Assembly: GCA_034509735.1 (NCBI GenBank)
Contig: JACGWO010000004.1
Span: 24,905,395 to 24,969,394 of the forward strand
DNA from: Sesamum alatum
Taxonomy: Eukaryota; Streptophyta; Magnoliopsida; Lamiales; Pedaliaceae
DNA length: 64,000 nt
Direction: 5' to 3'
Each line of letters opens with the position of its first letter. Positions within the stretch are counted from its first letter, which is position 1. The notes beneath the pieces are model-generated. The model did no database searches. It had not been told where the DNA came from and was given only the letters and a program-made list of their open reading frames with translations. Shown here one piece after another: positions 1 to 10,965 of the stretch. Both the position numbers and the translations under genes were made by a program.

Positions 1-1784
1 CATCAATAAATTATTCAGAAACCCACAAGTTGGGCATTTCAAACCTCACGCAAGAGGTGGAAAAATATCAAATTGTTTCTTTTCACTTGGCAGCAGGAAA
101 AGCACTTGAAGCATCATCAACAAGAGGCTCGCTCCTGAAGGGAAAGCTTCCTCCATCACTTGGTCATCTAGAGCCTCTAGCGCCTCCTCCCATTGGTCAA
201 CCCGCACCAGCATCTTTGGCAGCTCGCGAAGAACCTCCTCATCGAGATCAGGAGCATCAGCAAGTCCCGCCTAGATATCCAAGAAGGTGGAAGGTACGGG
301 TTTAGAAGCCTAACCAGCCTCCATAAATTGATAAATGCAAGTCCTAAAGCTATGGTAGTAGTACTTAAGAGCCTTCTTAGTAAGTAGGTTCTGAAAGTCT
401 TGAGACTTCTTGAACGCTTCCATCCTACTAGATCACATCTCCTCCAGCACCTTCTTGCCTTCCTCAGTGGTAGGATACTCTTGCAGCTTCATAGAGGCTT
501 GTCCAGACGAGTATGCGCGATGTTGATTTCGAACCTTAAATTACCAAAGTTGGCCTCCTGCTTGCGCTCTTTCTCCTTGCTTGCCCTCTCCGGTTCTCCC
601 ATCTGCCTCTTAGCCTCCTCTGCTACCGATCCTCCCTGTTCCAATCAGCTAAATAAACCCCCGGCCAGTAGGGTGGCCTACATACCAAAGTGCAGGTCAA
701 GTATACCAATTATTTTATATGTATATCAAACTACATAATATTCCCCTTACCTTGCTAATATATGAGGTTAGCAAGTTTAGAGCTTGAGGGTGAGGCAGGG
801 CGTCACGTAATCCTCTTCCGGAGGGAAAGGGATCCCCTTCAAGAAAGCAGTTGCCCTGCTGCCCTCTCCTTTCTCCTGTAGCAGGGAGCAGCCTTCTCAT
901 GCCCCCTATTTGCCTTCTTTGCTTTTGCCTTAACAGGTCGAGGTTTATCGACTCGTACAACAGGCCTCGAAGCGAGAGACTCCAAAGCTGCAGCCAACCC
1001 CTTAGCGCGCTTGGTGGGCGTAAGGAGGGGATCGGCTTGGCATTTTCCTTCCCAGTAGAGGCTGAGCTAGCCGAGGTAGAATGAGAGTTGCCTTCAGGCG
1101 AGGCCTTGTCCTGAAGGATCTGGTTAAACATATCTTCTGCCAAACCCATAGGCACAAACAACATAGTAATTATACTAACCTTTGAAGGAATGAAATTAAA
1201 CAGGAAAGAACGACAAATTTATATATCGGCAGCCTGGTCCAAAGCAACCTCTTGTGTACTCAGCCCCTAATGGGAAAGGAGGGCTGGATGGACTAGCTCG
1301 CGAGGGTCATACTGTGACACATTCAAATGCTCTAAGAGAAACTGATAGGGAGCAGGATGATTACGAAGAGAATACCTAGGAAGCTCATAGGTAGAGCGGA
1401 CCTACACAGTAGGAAAACACCAAGGAATGGGAGATGAAAGAAGAAATAGTGGTGTTTCCACTCTTTGATTTTTGACTCAAACAGGAGGAGCTCAGCATCC
1501 CCCTTGGAGGTAAAGTAAAACAGCCCCGTACTGGCCTTCTTCAACATGAAGAAAGAGTGGAATTGAGCAACAAAAGGGACCTCCCCTAAATTTTTAACTA
1601 AGATGAAAAATTCAGCCAAAATGCTAAAGGAGTTGGGCACCAAATGACTCAAAGGGACTTGAAACAAGGAAGACGCCTCAGCAAAGAAAGGATGGATGGG
1701 ACCACAAACCAGCCTTCAGCTGGGCTACACAAAAGCAGGAGAACCCAACCGGAAGGGAATATGGACGACCCGCTGAAGCAGGGA
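1..1784 (-). pseudogene. Decayed reverse-strand ORF of a Tat-type gypsy element (middle and C-terminal part)
   Basis: On the minus strand, 1784 down to about 1332 resembles the plant 'putative gypsy type transposon' domain (Pfam Transposase_28 type). A stretch like PLSHLVPNSFSILAEFFIL is followed by FHSFFMLKKASTGLFYF and an IKEWKHHYFF block. A low-complexity Ser/Lys linker lies at 1164-1000. About 540-60 reads as a charged, probably helical C-terminus (EEGKKVLEEM, ALKYYYHSF, LDDQVMEEAF) with in-frame stops. Stops and frame changes mean no protein is made. Tat-lineage Ty3-gypsy elements are known to carry an ORF of opposite sense between pol and the 3' LTR, and the polypurine tract and LTR at 23085-23892 fit that. 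The N-terminal half is at 22203-22483, separated by insertion of element A. Domain recognition is from memory, not a search. Confidence 0.6.
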
Positions 1785-1789
1785 CATAA

Positions 1790-3771
1790 TGTTAGAATAG
1801 GTGACCATGTAAGCCAATTTTGGCAGGAATATGTAACCTATCTAGACAATTTCAAGTGTTTGATAAAACATTTATGAATAAAGAAGTGAAAATTCATATG
1901 GCAACACTTTGTTTACGTTCACTTATATCTGCTATTACATATCTGTTCACTACGCAAATAAAGCCCACGGACTGAGAATCGATTTCGGGGACTGGGACTA
2001 CGCTTGGAGGTAGGTCCATGAAATCAGTCTTACCGAATCAGTCCGGAAATCTCCAAGTCAAGGAATCTCGAAAATGGGTACCGGGATTCCCTTTGAGACT
2101 TGCACTAAGCATCTGCTGTCGTATTTCATCGACGGGTGACGAAGGTCGTCTAAGCAGTGTTAATGGGTCAGCATGCTAGGAAGCAGCTGACTGAGGTGAC
2201 TCGCGGGAACCGTCTTACGGAGGACCTTGAGTATGGTTAGCAAGGTATGACGTGTATTCCTGGTTCCAACGGTACATGTCAAGTCCTTTGACTTGAGGAA
2301 CTGCTGAGTTTACCTGTACATCAAGTCTGTATCTTAGATATGGTGAGAGATTGCCAAAATACTCTTGAGTAGTCATAAGTCATGTCTAGTGCAGCTCGGG
2401 TGTACAGAGGGACAGTAGTTTCCAAGAAAGGATCTGTCTCCTGTCAAAAGGCATTGACAGTTGAGTCTCATGAATGCTCTGTGTCTTGTCCCTAAAATCT
2501 GTGGCCACAGTAACTGAACAGAAGGGAAGGTTTCCCTTGCGGCGTTTAGTAAGGACAGACCGACACTTAGGTCCAAAATGGCTACCTGCATTTTCCGTGC
2601 CCTAGACTCTAAGTGATGAGACCGAAGACAGAAGGACAAGTGTACTGTTAGAGCCTAAATGTTCATCCCCGATTATTTCACCTAGTCTCTAGTGCCATGG
2701 ACCGTTGCTAGATGGCCACCCATGGTAACGGACGGATTCTAGGAATCTGACCAAGTCTAGCTGAAAGGTGAACCTAAAGAGTCACACACTATCCACACAC
2801 ACTTAGTATTTAATTTGGAATTAAATATTAGAGTAAAGGAATGATTAAATTGGATTTAATCGGGTCCTATATTTTCTTGGAGAAATTAATTCCTTCTATT
2901 TGATAAAGGAATTAAATTAATAAATTGAATTTATTAAGGGAATTAATTTAATGAGCCTAGAATAAGTATTAATATTTATTTATTATATTTATTTGGCCTT
3001 TTGAAATATTTAATAGGATTTAAATATTCCATTAAATTAAATTAATGGTTGAGATTTAATGGAAGAGATCAAAGGCTAGGATTGAATTTGACAAGGTCAA
3101 ATTCTACTTTGACTAGGACTTTGACTAGGTCAAAATCCTAGTCAAATTAAGCTTCTAAAGAGGTGGAGTTTAAAGAGGTTTAAACTCTTCCTCTATATAT
3201 ACCCCTAGCCTTGCACCTTTTGAAGGATGATGAAATTCCAACACACACACAACACACACTCGTCTCTCTCCCTCTTACCTCTCGTCCGCCCCCTCTCTCT
3301 CTACAAGAAATATATTTTCTTGTTCTTTTGTTCTTGGAACACTAGAACATTGATGAATCAATACCGTTAATTCATAACGTGTTGTTGATTCATCCACTCC
3401 AAAAATCATACTTGTTCGTTGCTAGCACGACGTGCAAGATACGTGGGTGGATCGTGTGTCACGATTTAGAGGATCTCAAGAACGAGATCTTGGTGCAAAA
3501 CGGGGAACAACGCGTGTAGCCGTTGAAGACGAAAACGACAACGGGTAGGTCTCGTTTTAACTTTTCGTCTCTTTTATTTTTTCTCCCTATGGCCTCCATG
3601 ACTATTGCATGTTCTTCATATCATGAGATACACCGAACACCCGGGAATCTCAAGGGTACACCCCTTGAGCGTGTTCTTTATTTATTAAAGCATGCTTAAA
3701 TTTTCGTATTTTATTTTAACCCGCGCTTCCGCATTCGCGCAATTTCCCGGGACGATCCATGATTCCTTTCA
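1790..3771 (+). repeat. 5' LTR of element A (1982 bp)
   Basis: The sequence runs from TGTTAG to TTTCA and is directly followed by the primer binding site. It matches 10015-10965 plus 21164-22197 almost base for base. It contains a TATA box near 3193 and CT-rich leader sequence after it, so U3 would be about 1.4 kb and R-U5 about 0.55 kb. A short direct/inverted cluster of GACTAGGTCAAA-like motifs lies at 3085-3150 in U3, just upstream of the TATA box. Confidence 0.93.
3193..3202 (+). promoter_or_regulatory. TATA box of element A 5' LTR
   Basis: CTATATATAC lies about 580 bp before the LTR end, with an ACACACACAAC-rich, CT-rich stretch 40 bp downstream. The position fits the U3/R promoter of a long copia LTR. 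The transcription start was not determined. Confidence 0.6.
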
Positions 3772-3772
3772 G

Positions 3773-3788
3773 TGGTATCAGAGCCCGG
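3773..3788 (+). other. Primer binding site of element A (initiator tRNA-Met)
   Basis: TGGTATCAGAGCCCGG begins one base after the LTR. TGGTATCAGAGC is the standard plant LTR-retrotransposon primer site complementary to the 3' end of initiator tRNA-Met. It fixes the 5' LTR boundary and the plus orientation. Confidence 0.93.
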
Positions 3789-3986
3789 TTCGGTGTATAG
3801 GCCTAGGGTTTATGTGCGTTTTAAGCATGAAACGTGATATTGGCATGTTTTTTAATTAAATCTTGATTTTCTTGATTTTAAAGCATGTCGTTTTATTGCT
3901 TTCATTCGTGTGAATTTCTGCATGTTGGTATTTTTCAGTTTTTCTTAGGAAAACGGGGTGGAAAAATTAAATGGAAAACGAGAAAT

Positions 3987-4443
3987 GCCGCAGCCGGCCA
4001 GCCGGGAGGGCTGGCCGCACGCTGCCGGCAGGGCAGACGCGCGCAGGCAAGGGAAGCCTGCGCGCGCCCGTCCAGCCGGTCGCGCAGCGGGCAGCGTGCA
4101 GCCAAGGTGCCTGCGCGCAGGCGCGCGCGCACGCAGACGAAGGTGTCTGCGCGCACGCGCAAGAATGCGGGCCTGAGAGTCCGCGCGCGGACGGACACCG
4201 GGCAGCGCCGCCAGGCGCGCGCGCACGCAGACGGAGGTGTCTGCGCGCGCGCGCCCGGCAGGCGTGCCCAGTGCATGTCTGCGTGCGCACTGCGCGGGGA
4301 TAAGGGCACGGCCGGTAGGCGGCAGCCAGCAGGCCAGCGCGCGCGCGACGGCCTGCCGGAACACCAGGCCACGCAGCACACTGCCGGCCAGGCAGGCTGC
4401 GCCGGCAGGCTGCTGCCGGCGGCGGCGGCCGTGCTGCTGCTAG
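3987..4443. other. GC-rich, CpG-rich island in the leader of element A
   Basis: About 450 bases of nearly pure G+C with many GCGCGC, CGCGCAGGC and GCCGGC words interrupt AT-rich leader sequence. Frames are open on both strands because TAA, TAG and TGA are rare in such composition, and the translations are Arg/Ala/Gln-rich with no domain. Element B has the equivalent at 18539-18960. Possible roles (RNA structure, packaging, translation or promoter function) are inference. Confidence 0.8.
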
Positions 4444-4757
4444 GTTTTAAAACCCTAGTAGTGTTTTCTTTTATTTTTTAATTTATTTTCAGTTTTAATT
4501 TTGAATTAATTCTGAAAAATCATTTTTTAGGTTCAATTATGCGTAATTTTCTAAAGACATTATTTTAGGAGTAAAATATATTGGATTTGGAATCCCGGGG
4601 TTATTTTGCTTAAAATAATGAGGAAATATTTTCCTGAAACTTTTATTTTTCACACGTTACGCACATGTTCATTTATTCCTTATTTTGAATGTTTATGATT
4701 GGAAATCATGAATTGTCGGTATATTGTAATTATAAGATTAGATCATGTGATTATGTG

Positions 4758-5198
4758 TGTTGGATGGAAATGGATGATCACGAGCCCTAGACCGAGTGTA
4801 TGGTTTAATTTCTGTTGGGCCTGTGTGCCTCTTTTACTGCTTTCTCCTTCTCTCTTTCTAGTTGCCTTGGAATAATAAGACATTTCTACCTCCCTCCTTA
4901 TGTACTCCCCCCGGGTTTTCGCTGGGATTTCTATTTTTAATATGTAATGAGAGTAGACTAGGAGTGAGGTTTCTATTTTTGTAATTGGTGGAGAAGAAGG
5001 AAGGACCACATGGAGAGCCCAGACGGGAGGTCCCTTGGAGTTTTCCATGAAGTGGAGAAAGAGAAAAGAGACCAAGGCCCATCAGCATGATGATTGGGTC
5101 ACTATTAATGTAATAGTATAGGACCAACCCTAGATTGACCATAGATCCACTGCGGGCTCAGTGGGTCGCATAGGATTCGGGCTCGTGATCATCCAACA
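4758..5198. repeat. 441-bp TIR-bounded block in the leader of element A
   Basis: The block starts TGTTGGATGG and ends ATCATCCAACA. Inside the ends, GGATGATCACGAGCCC (4772-4787) is a perfect inverted match to 5179-5194. The same block is in element B at 17771-18213. A minus-strand frame of about 110 codons (4743-5075) crosses it, without recognisable domains. No target duplication flanks it. It may be a captured short LTR or TIR element, or a structural RNA region. Confidence 0.65.
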
Positions 5199-5853
5199 GG
5201 GGCGTGCTAGGCTTTAATTTTGCATGTGGTTATTATGATGGATGAATGGGTTTTTTTTATTTATCATATAACTGCTATGGATGGTTTAATTTACGCATTA
5301 TGGATGGAAGTGTGAATGTTTATTTATTTGAGATCTCGGTCATTTACTACTCTCACATTGGTTGGACCAATGTCAAAATATTAGACCATAGACAAAATAG
5401 ACATGAACTCTAGGAGTTTTTCCATGCCTTCCAATCCATGGCATAGTGAGGAAGTTGTTTTAGGTCAATAGCGTGGTCTCACGAGTTGTGGCACGTTATT
5501 GTACTTAAAGGAAGCTGCACTATGTCATGAACGAAAAATAGGCTACTGCTACCTGTCTCACGAGTCGTGGGGGTACTAGTGGGTCTGTGGCTCGGTCGAT
5601 TGGGTTGGGTCTAACGCCCAATTAGCATGATTCGCTTGGAGTCCTCGGGATCATGTGAAAGGGTGAGGCAATAATCTTGGGAATCTCGTGGAACGAGAAT
5701 GGTATGGAATACCTCCCACAGGATCTTTTCCATGCGAATCGTAAAAGCGGGGTATGGGAAAAATCGTTGTGGATCCCAAGCCCACTAGGAAAGGATTTCC
5801 CGAAAATCACGTTTGAGAGTACCGTGTTTTCGTATAAATAGTGGGAGGATTAA

Positions 5854-6807
5854 ATGACTAAAGACCAAGCATTTAATTATTTTTATCAAACCACCGTCTT
5901 TTATTTTCTGCTGATCGCGCGCTGTTTTCTAAATGTAGATTTAAAAATATCTAAGAACCCACTTTCAACCATTCTTGAGACAAACAAATTCAATGGAACA
6001 AATTACAACGACTGGTTGCACAATCTAAGGATAGTCCTAGATTACGAGAACCAAGGCTACGTCATGGACGAGCCTCTCTCTAGGACCTTGCCGGAAGGAT
6101 CCACGCCAGAAGAACGTGAGACGTTCGAGACTTGGCATAAGGATAACCGGAAGGTCCATAGCATCATACTTTCTTCGATGACGAATGAGATTCAGAAGCA
6201 GTATGAAAGGGTAGACGACGTCCCTTCCATAATGGCTCGCCTTAAGGATTTCTATGCAGTCCCGGATCGGCATACTAGGTATGTCGCGACCAAGGCGTTC
6301 TTTGTAACTAAAATGACAGAAGGATCCTCTGTACAAGAGCACGGGGTTAAAATGCTTACCCTGGTGGAAAAGCTCGAGGACCTAAAGGCAGGTCTTGATA
6401 ATGAAACGTCCATAGATGTGATCCTTCAGTCACTCCCACCCTCCTTTGACCAATTTATCGTCAACTACAACATGAACGCACTTGAGAAGGGCATTCATGA
6501 GTTGATCAATATGTTGGTGCAATACGAGGTAACGACTAAGAAGTCCACGCCTTCGGTATTGTTTGGAGGTGCTTCAACTTCCAAGACGAAAGGCAAAGGT
6601 GCCGGACGTTGGAAGAAGAAGAAAGGGAAGGGAAAGGCCGTCAAAGCAACTACGAACACTAAGAGTGTTCCCATTGCCAAAGAGGGGAAAGGCAAAGGAA
6701 AGGGAAAGGTTGTCTCCAAGCAACAGTCAAAGGCATATGACATATGTATCAACTACCATGAGAAAGGGCATTGGAAGAGAGAGTGCCCCAAACTCTTCTC
6801 GAACTAA
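5854..6807 (+). pseudogene. Gag region of element A
   Basis: This encodes the capsid/nucleocapsid part of the copia polyprotein. The family start codon is ATG in element B (17025) but ATA here at 5947-5949, so the open frame now begins at an upstream in-frame ATG (5854) in leader sequence. A gag core reads NKFNGTNYNDWL through a QSLPPSFDQFIVNYNMN motif. A Lys/Gly-rich stretch (about residues 245-295 of the open frame) precedes a zinc knuckle whose second Cys is replaced by Tyr (CINYHEKGHWKREC). A TAA at 6805-6807 ends the frame where element B has CAA, so gag is cut off from pol. Angela-like gag-pol is normally one ORF, so this copy is defective. Confidence 0.85.
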
Positions 6808-9800
6808 GGTATTTATGTGATTGAGGTTAATATGGTCACTAATTCTGCCTCTTGGGTATTAGATACCGGCTGTGGAGCTCACATTTGCAATGACTTGCAG
6901 GTGTTGAAAAGAAGCAGAAAACTGGGTAGCGAAGACATGATCCTGAAGCTTGGGAATGGCAAAGCCATCTCGGTAGAAGCAGTAGGATCCGCCACTCTAG
7001 TGATTAGTGATAGTATTAGCATAGATTTAGAGCAAGTTTATTTTGTTCTAGTATGATTAAAAACATCATTTCCATTCCATTGTTGGACAATAGTGGTTAT
7101 GAGTTTAGAACCAATAAAAATTGCTTTTATTTGATGAGGTGTGGAATTGCTCATCTACTTGGTACATTGCATAACGGGCTCTATATTTTGCAACAAACGA
7201 ACTTTGTTCTTAACGCTCAACACAAACGAAAATTAGATAATAACGGGAATGCACGACTGTGACACGCTAGGCTAGGTCACATATCCCAAGATAGGATGAA
7301 AAGGTTGGTAGACTCAAAGAACCTAGAGGTAGGGGACTTGAGTGAGCTACCAACTTGTGAATCCTGTCTAAGAGGGAAAATGACCAAGAAGCCCTTTGTA
7401 GGACAAAGCAGGCTTGCCACAGGTCTGTTGGGCTTGGTCCATACAGACGTATGTGGACCACTAAGGACGCAGGCCCGAGGTGGGTTCTCCTACTTCATAA
7501 CCTTTACCGATGATCATTCACGGTATGGTTATGTTTACCTAATGAGGTACAAATCTGAAGCTCTTGAGAGGTTTAAAGAATTCAGACTTGAAGTGGAGAA
7601 CCAGACCAACTGCAAAATTAAAGTCCTACGATCAGATCGAGGCGGTGAATACCTTAGTACCGAGTTCCTAGATTATCTAAAAGAACATGGTATAATATCA
7701 GAATGAACACCTTCCGGAACACCGCAATTAAATGGTGTCTCTGAAAGGAGGAATCGAATCCTGTTGGACATGGTTTGGTCTATGATGAGTTTTACCAAAT
7801 TGCCCTTATCCTTTTGGGGCTATGCACTAGAAACGACAGCCAAATTGTTGAATTTGGCGCCTACCAGTTCATTGACCCAAACGCCATATGAGATATGGCA
7901 CGGCAGGCCTGCGTCCTACAACTACTTGAGAGTGTGGGGTAGCCCCGCATACGTCAAGAGGTTAGTGGGAGATAAGCTAGAATCTAGATCTAGCTTATGC
8001 AGGTTCGTTGGATACCCTAAGGAAACTGCGGGTTACTACTTCTATGACCCCTTGGAACAAAAGGTGTTTGTTTCAAGAAATGCAGTATTCTTGGAGCAAG
8101 GCTTCCCAGAGGATGTCCAACCTGATGAGCTGATCCTTGAGGAATCAAGTGATGGAGTACAGCCATCAGAGGTAGCCGCGGAACCCTCACTCAGAGGATT
8201 CAGGATAGACAGCCGAAGGGCTGACCAACCTCGAGAAGTCCAACATGCTAGGCATGAAGGACAGCCTCAGGAACAGCCAGCCCCAGTTCCTGAACCGCCG
8301 GCTCCGATACAGTCAGCGCCCACAGTCACCACTAACGTTCCCGTTCTCCATAGGTCCACTAAAGAGTCCAGACTTCCAGTGAGATATGGCTTTCTAGGAG
8401 CGACCGATCTTTTGGATAACGATCCTAAGACATATGGAGAAGCGATGTCTGACATCGACTCCGGGAAATGGCTTGAGGCCATGAAAGCCGAAATGGACTC
8501 CATGAGCGAGAACCAAGTTCGGAGTCTTGTAGATCCACCGAAAGGTGTTAAGCCAGTGGGCTGTAAGTGGGTCTACAAATGCAAACTTGGCGTTGATGGA
8601 GAAGTCACAACCTTTAAGGCTAAGCTTGTGGCTAAGGGATACACTCAACGAGCCGGGGTCGATTTTGAGGATACCTACTCGCCAGTAGCCATGGCTAAGT
8701 CCATTCGGATCCTGCTCGCCATAGCAGCATGGTATGACTATGAGATATGGCAGATGGACGTGAAAACGGCCTTCCTCAACGGTTTCGTTGAAGAAGAGAT
8801 CTATATGGATCAGCCGGAGGGTTTCACGGTCACTGAAGAAGAACAGAAAGTCTGTCGCCTCCAGAAGTTCATCTATGGCCTCAAACAAGCATCCCGAAGT
8901 TGGAACATTTGATTTGATGAAGTAATACGGGGTTATAACTTCATCAAGAACGAATCCGACCCTTGTGTATACAAGAAGGTCAGTGGGAGCTCAATAGTGT
9001 TCCTAGTACTTTATGTGGATGACATTCTACTCATTGGTAATGACGTTAGAATGTTAGGAAACACAAAAGCATGGTTGTCAACCCAGTTTTCCATGAAGGA
9101 CTTGGGTGAAGCCTCCTACATCCTAGGCATCCAGATTGTCAGGGACAGATCTAAAAGGATGTTAGGACTCACCCAAAACTCGTACATGGAGAAAGTCTTA
9201 AAGAGATATCGAATGGACAACTCCAAACGAGGATTCCTTCCCATAAGGCATGGGATCAAGTTGTCCAAGAAACAGTCCCCACAAACTGATGAGGAACTTG
9301 AAAGGATGAAAGTCATCCCCTATGCTTCTGTCGTAGGTAGCATCCAATATGCGGTCCACTGCACCAGGCCTGACATTGCGTACGCTTTGAGCGTAACAAG
9401 CAGATATCAGTCCTGCGCAGGAGAGGCACATTGGAATGCTGTTAAGGGCATCCTTAAGTACCTAAGAAGGACTAAGGAAATGTTCTTAGTCTATGGCAAT
9501 GGAGAGCTAATCCTGGAAGGCTTTAGCGACGCTAGCTTCCAATCTGATGACGATGATGCCAAGTCTCAATCGGGTTACGTGTTCAAGCTCAATGGGGGAG
9601 TAGTGGCTTGGAAAAGTTCCAAGCAAGTAACCACTGCTGACTCCACTACAGAGGCTGAATACATAGCAGCTTCAGAAGCTGCTAAGGAAGCGGTTTGGAT
9701 GAGAAACTACATCCAAGAGTTGGGTGTGGTGCCTAGCATCGCCGAGCCTGTTGTCATCTTCTGTGATAACAACGGTGCAATAGCGCAAGCAAAGGAACCG

Positions 9801-9998
9801 AGATCCCATCACCGTTCCAAACACATTCTTAGACGCTACCATCTTCTTAGAGAAATGGTAGGAAGAGGTGACGTCCGGGTGGACCGAGTCAACTCAGCAG
9901 ACAACACAGCAGATCCGCTGACAAAGCCTATGTCGCAGAGCGCTCATACGCAACATCTTGAGAAGATGGGGATTAGACATATGGGCGATTGGCTTTAA
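6808..9998 (+). pseudogene. Pol region of element A: protease, integrase, reverse transcriptase, RNase H
   Basis: Copia domain order is clear. The protease has WVLDTGCGAHICND (about 6850-6890). The GAG_pre-integrase region and zinc-finger Cys pair (CESC) lie near 7260-7375. The integrase core has HTDVCGPL, a D in RSDRGGEY and an E in VSERRNR. RT has WKWVYK-type sequence and intact YVDD at 9012-9023. RNase H has TEAEYIAASEA and DNNGAIAQAKEP. Damage: a one-base loss near 7050 (frameshift) and in-frame stops at 7260-7262, 7704-7706 and 8910-8912. After the frameshift the rest stays in one frame to the natural stop at 9998, so the original was a single polyprotein. The stops correspond to TGG, TGG and CGN codons in element B, so they fit G-to-A or C-to-T change. 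Confidence 0.9.
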
Positions 9999-9999
9999 A

Positions 10000-10014
10000 G
10001 GTCAAGTGGCAGAT
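10000..10014 (+). other. Polypurine tract region of element A
   Basis: GGTCAAGTGGCAGAT abuts the 3' LTR. Element B has GGTCAAGTGGGAGAT in the same place (reverse strand, 12966-12980), so one purine of the priming tract has become C here. Confidence 0.7.
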
Positions 10015-10965
10015 TGTTAGAATAGGTGACCATGTAAGCCAATTTTGGCAGGAATATATAACCTATGTCTAGACAATTTCAGGTGTTTGATAAAACATTT
10101 ATGAATAAAGAAGTGAAAATTCATATGGCAACACTTTGTTTACGTTCACTTATATCTGCTATTACATATCTATTCACTACGCAAACAAAGCCCACAGACT
10201 GAGAATCCATTTCGGGGACTGGGACTACGCTTGGAGGTAGGTCCATGAAATAAGTCTTACCGAATCAGTCCGGAAATCTCCAAGTCAAGGAATCTCGAAA
10301 ATGGGTACCGGGATTCCCTTTGAGACTTGCACTAAGCATCTGCTGTCGCATTTCATCGACGGGTGACGAAGGTCGTCTAAGCAGTGTTAGTGGGTCAGCA
10401 TGCTAGGAAGCAACTGACTGAGGTGACTTGCGGGAACCGTCTTACGGAGGACCTTGAGTATGGTCAGCAAGGTATAACGTGTATTCCCAGTTCCAACGGT
10501 ACAGGTCAAGTCCTTTGACTTGAGGAACTGCTGAGTTTACATGTACATCAGGTCTGTATCTTAGATATGGTGAGAGATTGCAAAAATACTCTTGAGTAGT
10601 CATAAGTCATGTCTAGTGCAGCTCGGGTGTACAGAGTGACAGTAGTTTCCAAGAAAGGATCTGTCACCTGTCAAAAGGCATTGACAGTTGAGTCTCATGA
10701 ATGCTCTGTGTCTTGTCCTTAAATTCTGTGGCCACAGTAACTGAACAGAAGGAAGGTTTCCCTTGCGGCGTTTAGTAAGGACAGACCGACACTTAGGTCC
10801 AAAATGGTTACCTGCATTTTTCGTGCCCTAGACTCTAAGTGATGAGACCGAAGACAGAAGGACAAGTGTACTATTAGCGCCTAAATGTTCATCCCCGATT
10901 ATTTCACCTAGTCTCTAGTGCCATGGACCGTTGCTAGATGGCCACCCATGGTAACGGACGGATTC
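10015..10965 (+). repeat. 3' LTR of element A, first half
   Basis: It starts TGTTAGAATAGGTG and follows the 5' LTR to GGACGGATTC, where element B interrupts. The remaining half resumes at 21164. The last five bases, GATTC (10961-10965), are the left target duplication of element B. Confidence 0.93.

Larger units (their letters stand above)
3789..5946 (+). other. Untranslated leader of element A
   Basis: Just over 2 kb lies between the primer site and gag. It holds the GC-rich island (3987-4443), the TIR-bounded block (4758-5198) and otherwise AT-rich non-coding sequence. The corresponding leader of element B (17026-19144) has the same parts in the same order, so this is a family feature. The many overlapping open frames here are not supported as genes. 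Confidence 0.7.

Noticed and set aside
2373..2639. 88-codon frame in the LTR, also seen at 12115-12381
   Set aside because: It is repeated only because it lies in LTR U3 of both copia elements; no domain and not coding in known Angela elements.
3885..4481. 198-codon plus-strand frame and several others overlapping on both strands
   Set aside because: They lie in the GC-rich leader island where stop codons are rare. Composition is Arg/Ala-rich with no domain, and element B does not keep the same frame.
4743..5142. Minus-strand frames in the leader block as an env-like or accessory gene
   Set aside because: No signal peptide plus membrane anchor pattern or domain, and wrong position (env-like genes lie after pol). 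Kept only as a structural block.
6563..6820. Second plus-strand frame over the gag Lys-rich region
   Set aside because: Frame shadow of gag caused by purine-rich Lys/Gly codons.
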